Assembly: GCA_949155365.1 (NCBI GenBank)
Contig: CASCUT010000020.1
Span: 1-37,660 of the forward strand
Source of the DNA: an uncultured Clostridia bacterium
Lineage (GTDB): Bacteria; Bacillota; Clostridia; TANB77; CAG-508
Direction: 5' to 3'
Length of the DNA stretch: 37,660 nucleotides
The notes under the pieces are model-generated. The model saw only the letters and a list, made by a program, of their open reading frames with translations. It was not told the origin of the DNA and did no database searches. This document shows positions 15,466 through 24,201 of this stretch, one piece after another; within the stretch, counting starts at the first letter, position 1, and every line of letters begins with the position of its first letter. Made by a program: the position numbers and the translations under genes.

Positions 15466-16503
15466 ATGACAGTAAAGGAAATCTACGAAAAGTTATTAAG
15501 AGCAAAACGGCCAATTGACTTTTTTGGAAGTGTAACAACAGAAAAAGAGTTGAAAAGTATCTATAAACAGTATGCCAAAAAAGTGCATCCAGATGTTGCA
15601 AAAGATAGTTACATTGCTAGTGAGGCATATGGAATTCTTAGCCAATTATACAAAGGAGGACAAGAGGAATTAAAACAAGGTACTTATGACATAGTAGACC
15701 CTGTTCAGATTTATAAGCATAAGACGCCATTATTTGAAATTACGATAAAAGGTGAATTATACCAATTTTATGAAAATGTATTTGAAGGGGAAGTTGCTTA
15801 TATTTTCAAAGGGATTTCAGGAAATGATATCGTATATTTGAAAATGGCAATAGACCCATTAGACAATGAGTTAATAGAAACAGAGTATGAAATATTGGCA
15901 AATACAAGGCATCAGTCACTTCCATATGTAGAACACAAAGTCATGATAAACGATAGCAATGTGATTATCATGAGAGAGGTAAAAGGAATAACTATGCTAG
16001 AGTTATTACAGCAATATCCAAATGGGATTCCTGCAGAACATGTTATGTGGATGTTAGAACGTCTACTAAGTGTAGTAGGATATTTGCATTCTAACTGTAT
16101 TATCCATGGAAATATAAAACCAGAAAACATTATCATCAATAAGGAAAACCACAATGTATCATTAGTAGGATTTTCTTTCTGCATACCAAAAGCCAACACC
16201 AAAGAAGCAGAGTATAAAATTGTGAACGACAATTACACTGCTCCTGAGGTAAACAAGACGGAAACGGTCTTACCATCTTCGGATGTTTATTCTATAGGTA
16301 AGATAGCAATCAAACTTTTAGGAGGTGATGTGGTAAGTGGCGGAATGCCTATCAAAGTAGATGCAAGAGTAAGAGGTTTTATCAGAAACATGGTAAATCC
16401 GGTTTCAACACAGAGACCAAATGACGCATGGGAACTTTGGACAGAGCTCATCGAGCTTAGAAACGAAGTTTTCGGAACACAAAGATTCAAAAAGTTGGAT
16501 TAA
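15466..16503 (+). CDS. J-domain protein fused to a protein pseudokinase
   Basis: 345 residues from ATG 15466, chosen because GGAGG lies 8 nt upstream and the previous stop is adjacent; an ATG 15 nt earlier is inside that ribosome site. Residues ~1-65 are a J domain with the VHPD motif that stimulates Hsp70. Residues ~85-335 have the eukaryote-like protein kinase fold: IVYLKMA holds the ATP lysine, IIHGNIKPENIII is the catalytic loop and NYTAPEV the activation-segment end. HRD is HGN and DFG is GFS, so both catalytic aspartates are gone and phosphotransfer is unlikely. A scaffold or sensing role that recruits DnaK to an operon product is plausible but inferred. Confidence 0.82.
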   Translation: MTVKEIYEKLLRAKRPIDFFGSVTTEKELKSIYKQYAKKVHPDVAKDSYIASEAYGILSQLYKGGQEELKQGTYDIVDPVQIYKHKTPLFEITIKGELYQFYENVFEGEVAYIFKGISGNDIVYLKMAIDPLDNELIETEYEILANTRHQSLPYVEHKVMINDSNVIIMREVKGITMLELLQQYPNGIPAEHVMWMLERLLSVVGYLHSNCIIHGNIKPENIIINKENHNVSLVGFSFCIPKANTKEAEYKIVNDNYTAPEVNKTETVLPSSDVYSIGKIAIKLLGGDVVSGGMPIKVDARVRGFIRNMVNPVSTQRPNDAWELWTELIELRNEVFGTQRFKKLD

Positions 16504-16516
16504 GGAGGAAAAAAAT

Positions 16517-17461
16517 ATGGGTGGACCAAGTTATGACAGAGATGTATACAGTAGTAGTTCCAGTTCCAGCTGGGGGACAAGTTCTTATTCAAGTGAAATA
16601 CTTAGTAGAAGTACCTTAGACAAATCCATGAAACCAAATGGAAAAATGTTAGAAAGCAAAACAAAGAATCCTATTATAGTTTTACTTGATGTAACAGGAT
16701 CTAATATTGATTTTGCTCGGCTTGTATATGACAAAATGCCAATGTTCTATGGACAAATTGAGCAGAAAGGCTATCTAAAAGATTTTGATATTTGTTTTTG
16801 CGCAGTAGGAGATGCTTATACAGACGACTATCCATTACAGGTAGGAGAATTTGCAAAGGGAATTGAACTTGACTCATGGCTTGAAAAACTGGTATTAGAA
16901 GGTTGCGGAGGAGGACAAAGGAAAGAATCGTATGAGCTGGCAGCGTACTACTTATACAAGAACGTAAAGTTTGCAAAAGATGCAAATCCTATTATCTTCT
17001 TTATTGGAGATGAAATGCCTTATGATAGTGTTTATGAACCACAGGCGGAAATGTTTGAAATCCCCTATTCGAGACAGGAAGCGAAAAAGCCTTTTGAGCT
17101 ATTACGTAAAAAAGCAAATGACAATGTATTTATGCTTTTAAATAAATACTGTGGTCGTGAGTTTGAAGGTGATATCACAAAGTGTTGGCAGAAACTTTTA
17201 GCACCAGAGCATGTCATTAAAATTGGAGAAGAAAAAGCAGTCGTTGACTTAATGCTCGGTATTATCTCCATGCTTTCTAGTACAAGAACATTAGATTCCT
17301 ACAAAATTGATATGAAAGATAGAGGTCAAACTAGCGCAAGAATTGCAAGCGTATCGAAATCTCTTGAAAACTTATCAACCGCACTTGTACCAGTCAAAAT
17401 GACAGGCGACATTACTACCACATCAAGTGGAAGAACCACGCAGAGAGCAAAGAGACTTTAA
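16517..17461 (+). CDS. VWA-domain protein
   Basis: 314 residues from ATG 16517, which follows AAGGAGG; the longer frame from 16421 overlaps the previous gene. Residues 11-30 are a serine-rich low-complexity stretch. From about residue 55, PIIVLLDVTGSN gives the DxTxS metal-ion-dependent adhesion site of a von Willebrand A domain; CGGGQRKESYELA and IIFFIGDEMP complete the expected fold. No signal peptide, so it is probably cytoplasmic, like TerY-type VWA proteins. As the last operon gene next to a pseudokinase it may regulate or assemble the enzymes. Confidence 0.78.
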   Translation: MGGPSYDRDVYSSSSSSSWGTSSYSSEILSRSTLDKSMKPNGKMLESKTKNPIIVLLDVTGSNIDFARLVYDKMPMFYGQIEQKGYLKDFDICFCAVGDAYTDDYPLQVGEFAKGIELDSWLEKLVLEGCGGGQRKESYELAAYYLYKNVKFAKDANPIIFFIGDEMPYDSVYEPQAEMFEIPYSRQEAKKPFELLRKKANDNVFMLLNKYCGREFEGDITKCWQKLLAPEHVIKIGEEKAVVDLMLGIISMLSSTRTLDSYKIDMKDRGQTSARIASVSKSLENLSTALVPVKMTGDITTTSSGRTTQRAKRL

Positions 17462-17489
17462 CATGTTATTTTAAGAATTTATAATTAAC

Positions 17490-17522
17490 TCAGGCACACT
17501 TTAATTAGTGTGCCTGATTCGA
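17490..17522 (+). terminator. Terminator of the five-gene operon
   Basis: TCAGGCACAC (17490-17499) pairs perfectly with GTGTGCCTGA (17508-17517), then TTCGATTTT. Confidence 0.85.
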
Positions 17523-17543
17523 TTTTAGGAAACTGAAAAGATG

Positions 17544-17670
17544 GTTAAAAAAAGTTAAAAAAAAGGGACGGGTCTAAAAAATTAATAATAACAAATAAGT
17601 AATCTAATAATATTTCTATTACTATTATTAAATTTTTAGACTCGTCCCTTTTTTTTAACTTTTTTTTAAT
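17544..17670. repeat. Palindromic repeat element, copy 1
   Basis: A ~127-nt inverted repeat. The left arm contains AAAGGGACGGGTCTAAAAA and the right arm TTTTTAGACTCGTCCCTTT, with an AT-rich centre. The central ~100 nt are almost identical, in the same orientation, to copy 2 at 18756-18895. No transposase in or near it, so it is MITE- or REP-like. Confidence 0.85.
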
Positions 17671-17691
17671 CGTCCCTTCAATTTCTTTTTG

Positions 17692-17720
17692 TTTATAAAG
17701 GAAGGAAGTAGGGCATAATA
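17692..17720 (+). promoter_or_regulatory. Candidate forespore (sigma-F/sigma-G) promoter of gpr
   Basis: GGGCATAATA at 17711-17720 fits the sigma-F -10 consensus GGNNANAHTR and contains CATAATA, which fits sigma-G. TTTATA at 17692-17697 could be the -35 box with a 16-nt spacer. gpr is a known target of these factors in Bacillus. Confidence 0.5.
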
Positions 17721-17764
17721 AAAGTGGGACAAGAAATCTGTCTACACATTACAGAAAGGAAGAA

Positions 17765-18727
17765 ATGGGTATGAATAGTGATAGTGAGAAAAACTATAAT
17801 TTTAGGACAGACTTAGCAGATGAGAGAAGAGATTTGTATCGAAAGGCAAATCATATTGAAAATGAGGTAGAAGGAATTGAGGCAGAAGAAGAGCAAATAG
17901 ATGAAAAAATAAAAGTAACAAGAGTGAAAATCACAAATGAACAAGGGGAACGAGCAATTGGAAAAGTAAGAGGAAGCTATATTACCATTGATATTAAAAA
18001 AATTAATTTGTTAACAGAAGAGGAACAAGAAAAGGCTTGTAGTACGCTTGCAAATGAATTAAAAAGATTAGTGGGAGAGAAAATACAGTTTAAAGAAGAT
18101 GTCTTGGTAGTAGGTCTTGGAAATGAAGAAGTAACTCCAGATGCATTGGGACCAAATGTTATAAAAGAAGTAGAAGTAACAAGACATATTATTAACTATT
18201 TACCACAATATATTGATGAAAATGCAAGACCAGTTAGTGCTATTGCACCAGGAGTATTGGGGACAACTGGAATTGAAACATTAGAAATTATCAAAGGCGT
18301 AGTAGAACATACAAAGCCAAAATTATTAATTGTAATTGATGCTTTAGCATCACGTAGTATGGAACGAATTAGCTCTACCATTCAAATTTCCAATACAGGA
18401 ATTGTACCAGGAGCAGGAGTAGGAAATACTAGAAAAGAATTAACAGAAGCCACTTTAGGAATACCTGTTATTGCAATTGGAATTCCAACAGTTGTAGAAA
18501 CCGCAGTAGTAGTAAATGATGCATTAGATATCTTTATTGAAAAATTACAACAAGAGGCCAAATCAAATGATTATTTAAATCGCTTAAAAGCAGAAGATAA
18601 TTATGAACAAATAAAAGAAGCGTTACTTCCAAAAGAATTCAATTTTATTGTAACACCAAAGGAGATTGATGAATTGATACTAAATATGTCCTCAGTAGTA
18701 GCAAAAGGAATTAATATGAGTTTATAA
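17765..18727 (+). CDS. gpr: Germination protease GPR
   Basis: 320 residues. GPR is made as a zymogen in the forespore and degrades small acid-soluble spore proteins on germination. FRTDLADERRDL near the N-terminus is the pro-region boundary motif. GLGNEEVTPDALGP and IDALASRS carry the two aspartates that correspond to the catalytic pair of the atypical aspartic protease; PGAGVGNTRKEL and IGIPTVVET are also conserved. The ATG follows GAAAGGAAG. It proves sporulation gene content in this genome. It sits between two palindromic repeats. Confidence 0.96.
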   Translation: MGMNSDSEKNYNFRTDLADERRDLYRKANHIENEVEGIEAEEEQIDEKIKVTRVKITNEQGERAIGKVRGSYITIDIKKINLLTEEEQEKACSTLANELKRLVGEKIQFKEDVLVVGLGNEEVTPDALGPNVIKEVEVTRHIINYLPQYIDENARPVSAIAPGVLGTTGIETLEIIKGVVEHTKPKLLIVIDALASRSMERISSTIQISNTGIVPGAGVGNTRKELTEATLGIPVIAIGIPTVVETAVVVNDALDIFIEKLQQEAKSNDYLNRLKAEDNYEQIKEALLPKEFNFIVTPKEIDELILNMSSVVAKGINMSL

Positions 18728-18755
18728 AATAGGAAAAGTAAAAAAAGGGACGTAA

Positions 18756-18895
18756 AAGGAACGGGTTAAAAAAGTAAAAAAAAGGGACGGGTCTAAAAAT
18801 TTAATAATAAAAAATAAGTAATTTAATAATATTTTTATTACTATTATTAAATTTTTAGACCCGTCCCTTTTTTTTACTTTTTTAACCCGTTCCTT
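18756..18895. repeat. Palindromic repeat element, copy 2; bidirectional terminator
   Basis: A ~140-nt near-perfect palindrome from AAGGAACGGGTT to AACCCGTTCCTT, with the same GGGACGGGTCTAAAAA core as copy 1 and additional outer arms. It lies between convergent gpr and the TraX-like gene and, with T-runs on both strands, can end both transcripts. Confidence 0.88.
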
Positions 18896-18903
18896 AAAAT
18901 TTC

Positions 18904-19575
18904 CTAAAGTGCCATGTGAATGAAATAGAGAATAAGAAGATGAATGGGATAAAATAGATAGAAAAAATAGTTTGCCTTTGGACCTTCTTTTTGGTTATAA
19001 AACAAAATAAAGCAAAGGGAAAGACAAGTAAATACAGCACAAGTTAAATAATGCCAAAATAGGACTGGAGTGGCAAAGATTTCAGGTAAATACTTACCAA
19101 AACACAGTAAGATAGTTGCTATTACCATTTGCCATTTGGTATCTTTAAAAAAGTAAAAGCAAAAAATTAGTAAAATTCCAAAGGCAGAATAATCTACATG
19201 GATTAGCATTCCAATGATACTGATAAAAGCTACTACGAAAAAGCCAAAAATTTTATGATTACATTTATCATATAGAAAAATAGCAAGCAGTCCCAGAAAA
19301 AATGTAAAGAAAATATTTAGTACAAAGCCATCATAAAAAGTGGATAAAAACAGCATAAAGGGAATTTGGGAAAGACAGGCAAAAAGAAATAATTTTGACA
19401 TATGCTTTTTCAAATTTTTGGTATAAAGATAACCTTGCACAGCTTGAAATGCGAAAATAGGAAAAGCAATCCTTCCAATTAAATTTAAAAAAGAGAATTT
19501 TCCTAAAACAGCATCTCCAACATGGTCAGAAAGCATCGTTAGAATGCCTATTATTTTCAATAAAAAACTTGTCAT
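18904..19575 (-). CDS. TraX-family multi-spanning membrane protein
   Basis: 223 residues from ATG 19575, preceded on its strand by GTGGTGA; the longer frame from 19641 has no such site. Begins TSFLLKIIGILTMLSDHVGD, then RIAFPIFAFQAVQGYLYTKN, matching the TraX/acyltransferase-like family with about eight membrane helices. F-plasmid TraX acetylates pilin; chromosomal relatives in Firmicutes are of unknown function and may be acyltransferases acting at the membrane. It ends against palindrome copy 2. Confidence 0.85.
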   Translation of the reverse strand: MTSFLLKIIGILTMLSDHVGDAVLGKFSFLNLIGRIAFPIFAFQAVQGYLYTKNLKKHMSKLFLFACLSQIPFMLFLSTFYDGFVLNIFFTFFLGLLAIFLYDKCNHKIFGFFVVAFISIIGMLIHVDYSAFGILLIFCFYFFKDTKWQMVIATILLCFGKYLPEIFATPVLFWHYLTCAVFTCLSLCFILFYNQKEGPKANYFFYLFYPIHLLILYFIHMAL

Positions 19576-19792
19576 ATTAAAATCACCACACTCATTATGC
19601 AATAAACGAAAAGAAAAATCAAGCAAAATTTGTAAATCCATAGGGTCATTTCATAAAATATTACAAAATTCTAATAAAGCTTGAAAGTTTTACTTAAAAG
19701 TCCCTTCTCCATGTTGAAAGCAAGCCTTTGTAAGCATGATATAAATTTAGAATAGAGAATGAAAGCATATAAATAAAAAAGCAAAAAAAATC

Positions 19793-19821
19793 TTGCATAA
19801 AAGAGTGAGTTGCGATACAAT
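19793..19821 (+). promoter_or_regulatory. Promoter of pgi
   Basis: TTGCAT at 19793-19798, 17-nt spacer, TACAAT at 19816-19821, about 35 nt before the start. Confidence 0.65.
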
Positions 19822-19854
19822 ACTTTCATATAATACAAAAGAGGAGGAAATGTA

Positions 19855-21171
19855 ATGTCTAATATTAAATTAGAAATCACATATACAGGAATTGATACAG
19901 AAGTATTAATGAAACAGGCAGAAAAAGTAGAAAAAATCCACGAAGAACTCAAAGAAAATGCAAAAAAAGAAGAAGAATTTTTAGGGTGGTATACATTACC
20001 ATCCAATTACGACAAAAAGGAATTCGAAAACATCAAGAAATGTGCTAAAAAGATTAGAAAAGATTCTGAAATATTAGTGGTAATTGGAATTGGAGGTTCT
20101 TATTTAGGAGCAAGAGCAGTAATTGAAAGTTTAACTCCTACTTTTTATAATTTACTACCACAAGAACAACGAAAGTCACCACAAATTTTATATGTGGGAA
20201 ATAATATAAGTGGCACCTATTTAAATGATTTAGTAGAGTTAATTGGAGATAGAGACTTATCCATTAATGTCATTTCAAAATCAGGAACAACAACAGAGCC
20301 TGCTATTGCATTTCGTTTTTTCCGTGAATTTATGGAAAATAAATATGGAATGAAAGAAGCAAGAAAGAGAATTTACGTTACAACGGATAAAGAAAAAGGA
20401 GCATTAAAAACATTAGTACAAAAAGAAGGCTATGCTACTTTTGTCATTCCTAATAATGTAGGAGGAAGGTATTCTGTCCTAACAGCAGTTGGTTTACTTC
20501 CTATTGCAGTAGCTGGAGTTAATATTGATAAACTAATGGAAGGTGCTAAATTTGCAGAAGAAAAGTATAGTGACCAAAATTTAAAATATAATGATTGTTA
20601 TAAATATGCAGTAGTAAGGAATTTACTATATCAAAAGAAAAAAGATATTGAAATATTAGTTACGTATGAACCTAAAATGCACTATTTGATAGAATGGTGG
20701 AAGCAATTATTTGGAGAAAGCGAAGGAAAAGGAGGAAAAGGAATTTATCCATCTGGTGCAGAATTTACCACCGATTTACATTCGTTAGGTCAATATATTC
20801 AAGAAGGAAGACGTAATTTATTTGAAACGGTAATTTGTGTTGATAAGCAAGAAGCAGGAGTAAACATTCACTTAGATGAAGATAATTTAGATGAACTAAA
20901 CTATTTGCAAGGGAAAACAATGGACTATGTGAATGCAAAAGCAATGCAAGCAACCATTAATGCACATGTGGACGGAGGTGTTCCGAATATCGTTCTTCAT
21001 TTAGAAAAATTAGACGAAGAAACCATAGGACATTTCATTTATTTCTTTGAACTAGCTTGTGCCATGTCTGGAAAATTATTAGGAATCAATCCATTTAATC
21101 AACCAGGAGTAGAAAAGTATAAAACCAATATGTTTCAATTACTTGGAAAACCAGGGTATGAAGAAAAATAA
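19855..21171 (+). CDS. pgi: Glucose-6-phosphate isomerase
   Basis: 438 residues, the short Firmicutes form. It interconverts glucose-6-phosphate and fructose-6-phosphate in glycolysis. [16 protein letters not shown] near residue 78 and [14 protein letters not shown] near 139 form the sugar-phosphate site, [16 protein letters not shown] near 203 is the first family signature, and [18 protein letters not shown] carries the catalytic glutamate region. The C-terminal [14 protein letters not shown] is the second signature. The ATG follows GAGGAGG. Confidence 0.97.
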   Translation: MSNIKLEITYTGIDTEVLMKQAEKVEKIHEELKENAKKEEEFLGWYTLPSNYDKKEFENIKKCAKKIRKDSEILVVIGIGGSYLGARAVIESLTPTFYNLLPQEQRKSPQILYVGNNISGTYLNDLVELIGDRDLSINVISKSGTTTEPAIAFRFFREFMENKYGMKEARKRIYVTTDKEKGALKTLVQKEGYATFVIPNNVGGRYSVLTAVGLLPIAVAGVNIDKLMEGAKFAEEKYSDQNLKYNDCYKYAVVRNLLYQKKKDIEILVTYEPKMHYLIEWWKQLFGESEGKGGKGIYPSGAEFTTDLHSLGQYIQEGRRNLFETVICVDKQEAGVNIHLDEDNLDELNYLQGKTMDYVNAKAMQATINAHVDGGVPNIVLHLEKLDEETIGHFIYFFELACAMSGKLLGINPFNQPGVEKYKTNMFQLLGKPGYEEK

Positions 21172-21173
21172 TG

Positions 21174-21210
21174 AAAAAATCCAAGTTCGGTAGTGAGCTT
21201 GGATTTTTCA
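21174..21210 (+). terminator. Terminator of pgi
   Basis: AAAAATCCAAG (21175-21185) pairs with CTTGGATTTTT (21198-21208). The next 140 bases are AT-rich without a recognisable gene. Confidence 0.85.
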
Positions 21211-21350
21211 GTTTTAGATTCCTAAAAGTTTTTTTATACTATGTTTATTGTTATTGATGTAAAACAGAGAGATTTGTATTTTACGTAAATAATATTATAT
21301 AGTATTTTGCATAAAATTATAATGCTAGCTAGTAAAAATATTACCATGCA

Positions 21351-21379
21351 TTTACTTTTAGAAGATTCTATGCTATAAT
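21351..21379 (+). promoter_or_regulatory. Promoter of the aminotransferase-GNAT gene
   Basis: TTTACT at 21351-21356, 17-nt spacer, TATAAT at 21374-21379; AGGAGG follows before ATG 21412. Confidence 0.72.
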
Positions 21380-21411
21380 ATTATGTAGATTAATAATAGG
21401 AGGTAAAGCAA

Positions 21412-23451
21412 ATGCTGACAAAATCAAGTGCAATCGATAGACTGTTAAGGGAACGGCCACATTTAAGAGAAAGGAGATTTGGCCTGCCAAACATAGGAAT
21501 AAGACATGATGGAGAGCAGTTTAATCCAACAGTACAGGCAATTGCAGACGCAATTGATTTCTATGGCTATGAAGTCAGAGATGAAAACATTGCAGAAATT
21601 CCAGATACCGATTTAGGGAGTGGAAATCCGGTGGAATTCAAACCATTTCCGCCTGCAATTAAAGCAATGATGAAGTCTTTGCAAGAGAATCTGATGTATC
21701 GTTATCCGTATACAGAGGGATCGGATGAAATCCGAAAACAACTGTTGGAATACGTAGAACGGGAAGGATTTATCAATACAGAACCTTACAAACTGAAGGA
21801 TATTGATGAAAAAGGACTTTCCGTCCATAATATTACGTTTTCTGTTTCTACATCAGTGTTATACAATCAGATTATTAGTATCATTGCAAAACCAGGAGAT
21901 GTTGTATTAGTAACAGGTCCAAGTTATGGGCTTTTTACCATTCGAACAGAACGGGCAGGAGCAGAAGTAGAAGTACTGGAGCTGGAAAAGGAAGATGGAT
22001 TTTTAGTAAATCCGTCAAAACTGGCAAACAGAATCGATGAAATCAATGAAAGCCTGCAACAGGTATACAACCGTAGAAAAGGATATGTTCCTAGGGTAGT
22101 TGCTTTCTTAAATGCAAATCCCAATAACCCCACTGGAAAAGTAATGGGAAAGAAGCAACAATCCCTTTTATGTGAAATTGCAAATATATGCAAAGTAAGA
22201 GGAGCTTTTGTAATTGACGATTTGGTATACCGAGACATTTCCTATGACGAAGAAAATATTGCGATGCCCATAGCTACTATTCCAGGTATGTTCCGAAATA
22301 CCATATCCCTGTTTGGGCTTTCCAAAAGCTATTCTATGGCTTCCTTAAGAGCGGGGTTTGTAGTAGCAGATGAAATTATCATACGGGAAATTATCAATAA
22401 AATTTTCCAGGGAATGGATTCTGCACCAGATATTATAGGAAGAGCACTGGCTGGAGCATTTAATGCCACAGAGGAAAGGTATGAGGCTCACAAAACCTAT
22501 TTTAAAGAGTTAAGAGAGGTATATCATTATAAGTACAATTTACTCAAAGCTCTGGTATCTGGGATTGATACAGTAGAACCAAGTTTTAAGGGAAAAGTGT
22601 TAGAGGTGGTAACGAATACTTTGGGAGTAAAAGAAGCAAGAAAAATTTTGCAAGGAATTCCTATGGTAGATTTCCCTGAAAACTTAGAGCCAGAATCAGG
22701 TTTCTTTGCTATTTTAGACTTCACTAAAATTAAGGGAATGAAATACAAAGGAAATGCAATAAGAACAGAACAGGATTTATTGAATTTCTTCTATGCTACA
22801 TCAAGAACTAGGTTTTTAGTGGGACAGTCAATCTCTTGGCCATATCCAGAAGAATTAGTAGGAAGAGTAACTTTTTCTATGGAAGATACAAGACTGATAA
22901 AAGGAATCTCTAACATTCACAATGCGATTCTTCTTTTAGAGCCAAAAGATGATTACACGATTCGTAAAAATCTGTTAAAAGATCAGGCGCAGATGGCAAG
23001 AATCAAAGTAGACGGTTGGAAAAATGCGTATGATTCCATCATCTCTCAGGCATACTTAAAATCCTTAAACTATGAGGAGCAGACAGAGCGCTATGAAGCT
23101 AGTTTTGACGAATACAAAGATTTAGTATGGGTAGCAGTAAAAGAAGAAGAAGTACTTGGATATGCTTGTTTCAATCCAATCCCAAATGTAGATCAGTTTG
23201 AGTCAGAACTCGTTAGCTTATATATCAAACCAACAGAAATAGGAAAAGGAATAGGAACAGCCTTGCTGTTAGAAACCAAGAAACATCTGGCATCTTTGGG
23301 AAGAAAAAATATGATTGTATGGTGTCTTAGCGACAATGAACCTGCCATCAAGTTCTATGAAAAGATGGGTGGAAAAATCGTAAAGACAAAGGAAGCAAAA
23401 ATTGGAGATAAGTATTACAAAGAATACGGTTTTTATTTCCAGTTAAAATAA
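21412..23451 (+). CDS. PLP-dependent aminotransferase fused to a GNAT acetyltransferase
   Basis: 679 residues. Residues ~70-500 are a fold-type I class I/II aminotransferase: GPSYGLFTIRTERAGAEVEV, NPNNPTGKV, VIDDLVYRDISY (PLP-contacting Asp and Tyr) and SLFGLSKSYSMASLRAGF with the Schiff-base lysine. Residues ~530-679 are a GNAT domain: VWVAVKEEEVLGYACF, SLYIKPTEIGKGIGTALL (acetyl-CoA loop) and NEPAIKFYEKMGGKIV. One polypeptide could make an amino acid and then N-acetylate it, or acetylate an amine before transamination; substrates are unknown. CTG and CGG codons are more frequent than in neighbouring housekeeping genes, which hints at transfer. It has its own promoter and terminator. Confidence 0.88.
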   Translation: MLTKSSAIDRLLRERPHLRERRFGLPNIGIRHDGEQFNPTVQAIADAIDFYGYEVRDENIAEIPDTDLGSGNPVEFKPFPPAIKAMMKSLQENLMYRYPYTEGSDEIRKQLLEYVEREGFINTEPYKLKDIDEKGLSVHNITFSVSTSVLYNQIISIIAKPGDVVLVTGPSYGLFTIRTERAGAEVEVLELEKEDGFLVNPSKLANRIDEINESLQQVYNRRKGYVPRVVAFLNANPNNPTGKVMGKKQQSLLCEIANICKVRGAFVIDDLVYRDISYDEENIAMPIATIPGMFRNTISLFGLSKSYSMASLRAGFVVADEIIIREIINKIFQGMDSAPDIIGRALAGAFNATEERYEAHKTYFKELREVYHYKYNLLKALVSGIDTVEPSFKGKVLEVVTNTLGVKEARKILQGIPMVDFPENLEPESGFFAILDFTKIKGMKYKGNAIRTEQDLLNFFYATSRTRFLVGQSISWPYPEELVGRVTFSMEDTRLIKGISNIHNAILLLEPKDDYTIRKNLLKDQAQMARIKVDGWKNAYDSIISQAYLKSLNYEEQTERYEASFDEYKDLVWVAVKEEEVLGYACFNPIPNVDQFESELVSLYIKPTEIGKGIGTALLLETKKHLASLGRKNMIVWCLSDNEPAIKFYEKMGGKIVKTKEAKIGDKYYKEYGFYFQLK

Positions 23452-23465
23452 GAAAAATAGTTTTA

Positions 23466-23502
23466 CCAAGCGGGGCAGTCCAAATGACTGCCCCGCTTTT
23501 AA
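23466..23502 (+). terminator. Terminator of the aminotransferase-GNAT gene
   Basis: AAGCGGGGCAGTC pairs with GACTGCCCCGCTT around a short loop, then TTAAAAAAG. Confidence 0.88.
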
Positions 23503-23580
23503 AAAAGACAAAGACATAAGGACAAGACATAAGGACGGAGATTTTTGACATTTCAGCCCACATAACATTTTAGGATAATG

Positions 23581-23609
23581 TTTATCTTTTCGTAAAAATA
23601 TGTTAAAAT
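23581..23609 (+). promoter_or_regulatory. Promoter of the WYL regulator gene
   Basis: TTTATC at 23581-23586, 17-nt spacer, TAAAAT at 23604-23609. The -35 box is weak. Confidence 0.45.
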
Positions 23610-23638
23610 AGAAAAGAGAAAAATTAGGAGATGAAATA

Positions 23639-24118
23639 ATGAGTAAAGTAGCCAATATGCTAACAATGTTACAAATCTTAAAAGATGAAAGAATCCATAG
23701 TATTCAAAGTTTAGCAGAGAAGCTAGAAGTATCAGAAAGAATGATTAGACAGTACAAATTAGAACTAGAACAAGCTGGAATTTATATTTATTCGACAACT
23801 GGTAAATATGGAGGATATCAAATTCAAAAAGAAAATAGTTTTTGGAAGCTAGAAGATGTAGTAAAAGAAGAAATGTATATTATCATGAAAAAGGCCATCC
23901 AAAATAGAAATAAGGTAAAAATAGAATATTATTCGATTCATTCAGGAATAACAAACAGAGTGATTCATCCAGCGGAATTGTTTTGTTATATGGATAAGTG
24001 GTATGTAGCAGGTTTTTGTGAATTAAGAAAAGAAATAAGATTATTTAAATTAGAAAATATTTCACAGTATCAAGTACTAGAACAATGTTATGATAATAAA
24101 GTAACAATAAAAAAATAA
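23639..24118 (+). CDS. HTH-WYL domain transcriptional regulator, short form
   Basis: 159 residues. Residues 1-55 are an HTH_11-type helix-turn-helix (IHSIQSLAEKLEVSERMIRQ). Residues ~75-150 are a WYL domain: AIQNRNKVKIEYYSIHSG, RVIHPAELFCYMDKWYVAGF (the W-Y pair) and FKLENISQYQVL. WYL domains bind ligands or nucleic acid and control transcription. It lacks the C-terminal WCX extension and is half the usual ~310 residues. It could regulate itself or the pyrophosphatase-like gene downstream. Confidence 0.85.
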   Translation: MSKVANMLTMLQILKDERIHSIQSLAEKLEVSERMIRQYKLELEQAGIYIYSTTGKYGGYQIQKENSFWKLEDVVKEEMYIIMKKAIQNRNKVKIEYYSIHSGITNRVIHPAELFCYMDKWYVAGFCELRKEIRLFKLENISQYQVLEQCYDNKVTIKK

Positions 24119-24133
24119 TTGTGACAAATATAG

Positions 24134-24177
24134 TTCCTCAATCTATGATAAGATAAGCATAAATTGAGGAATTTTTT
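24134..24177 (+). terminator. Terminator between the WYL and RdgB-like genes
   Basis: TTCCTCAAT pairs with ATTGAGGAA over a 21-nt loop and is followed by TTTTTTG. Confidence 0.7.
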
Positions 24178-24201
24178 GATAGGAATAGAAAGGAAAGGAA
24201 A

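Noticed and set aside
16421..16516. Longer start for the VWA gene
   Set aside because: It overlaps the end of the J-domain gene; AAGGAGG precedes ATG 16517.
17544..18895. CRISPR array
   Set aside because: Only two copies 1.1 kb apart with a gene between them; no regular spacers anywhere in the window.
18904..19641. Longer TraX start at 19641
   Set aside because: The added 22 residues are not hydrophobic-family sequence and lack a ribosome site; ATG 19575 has GTGGTGA.
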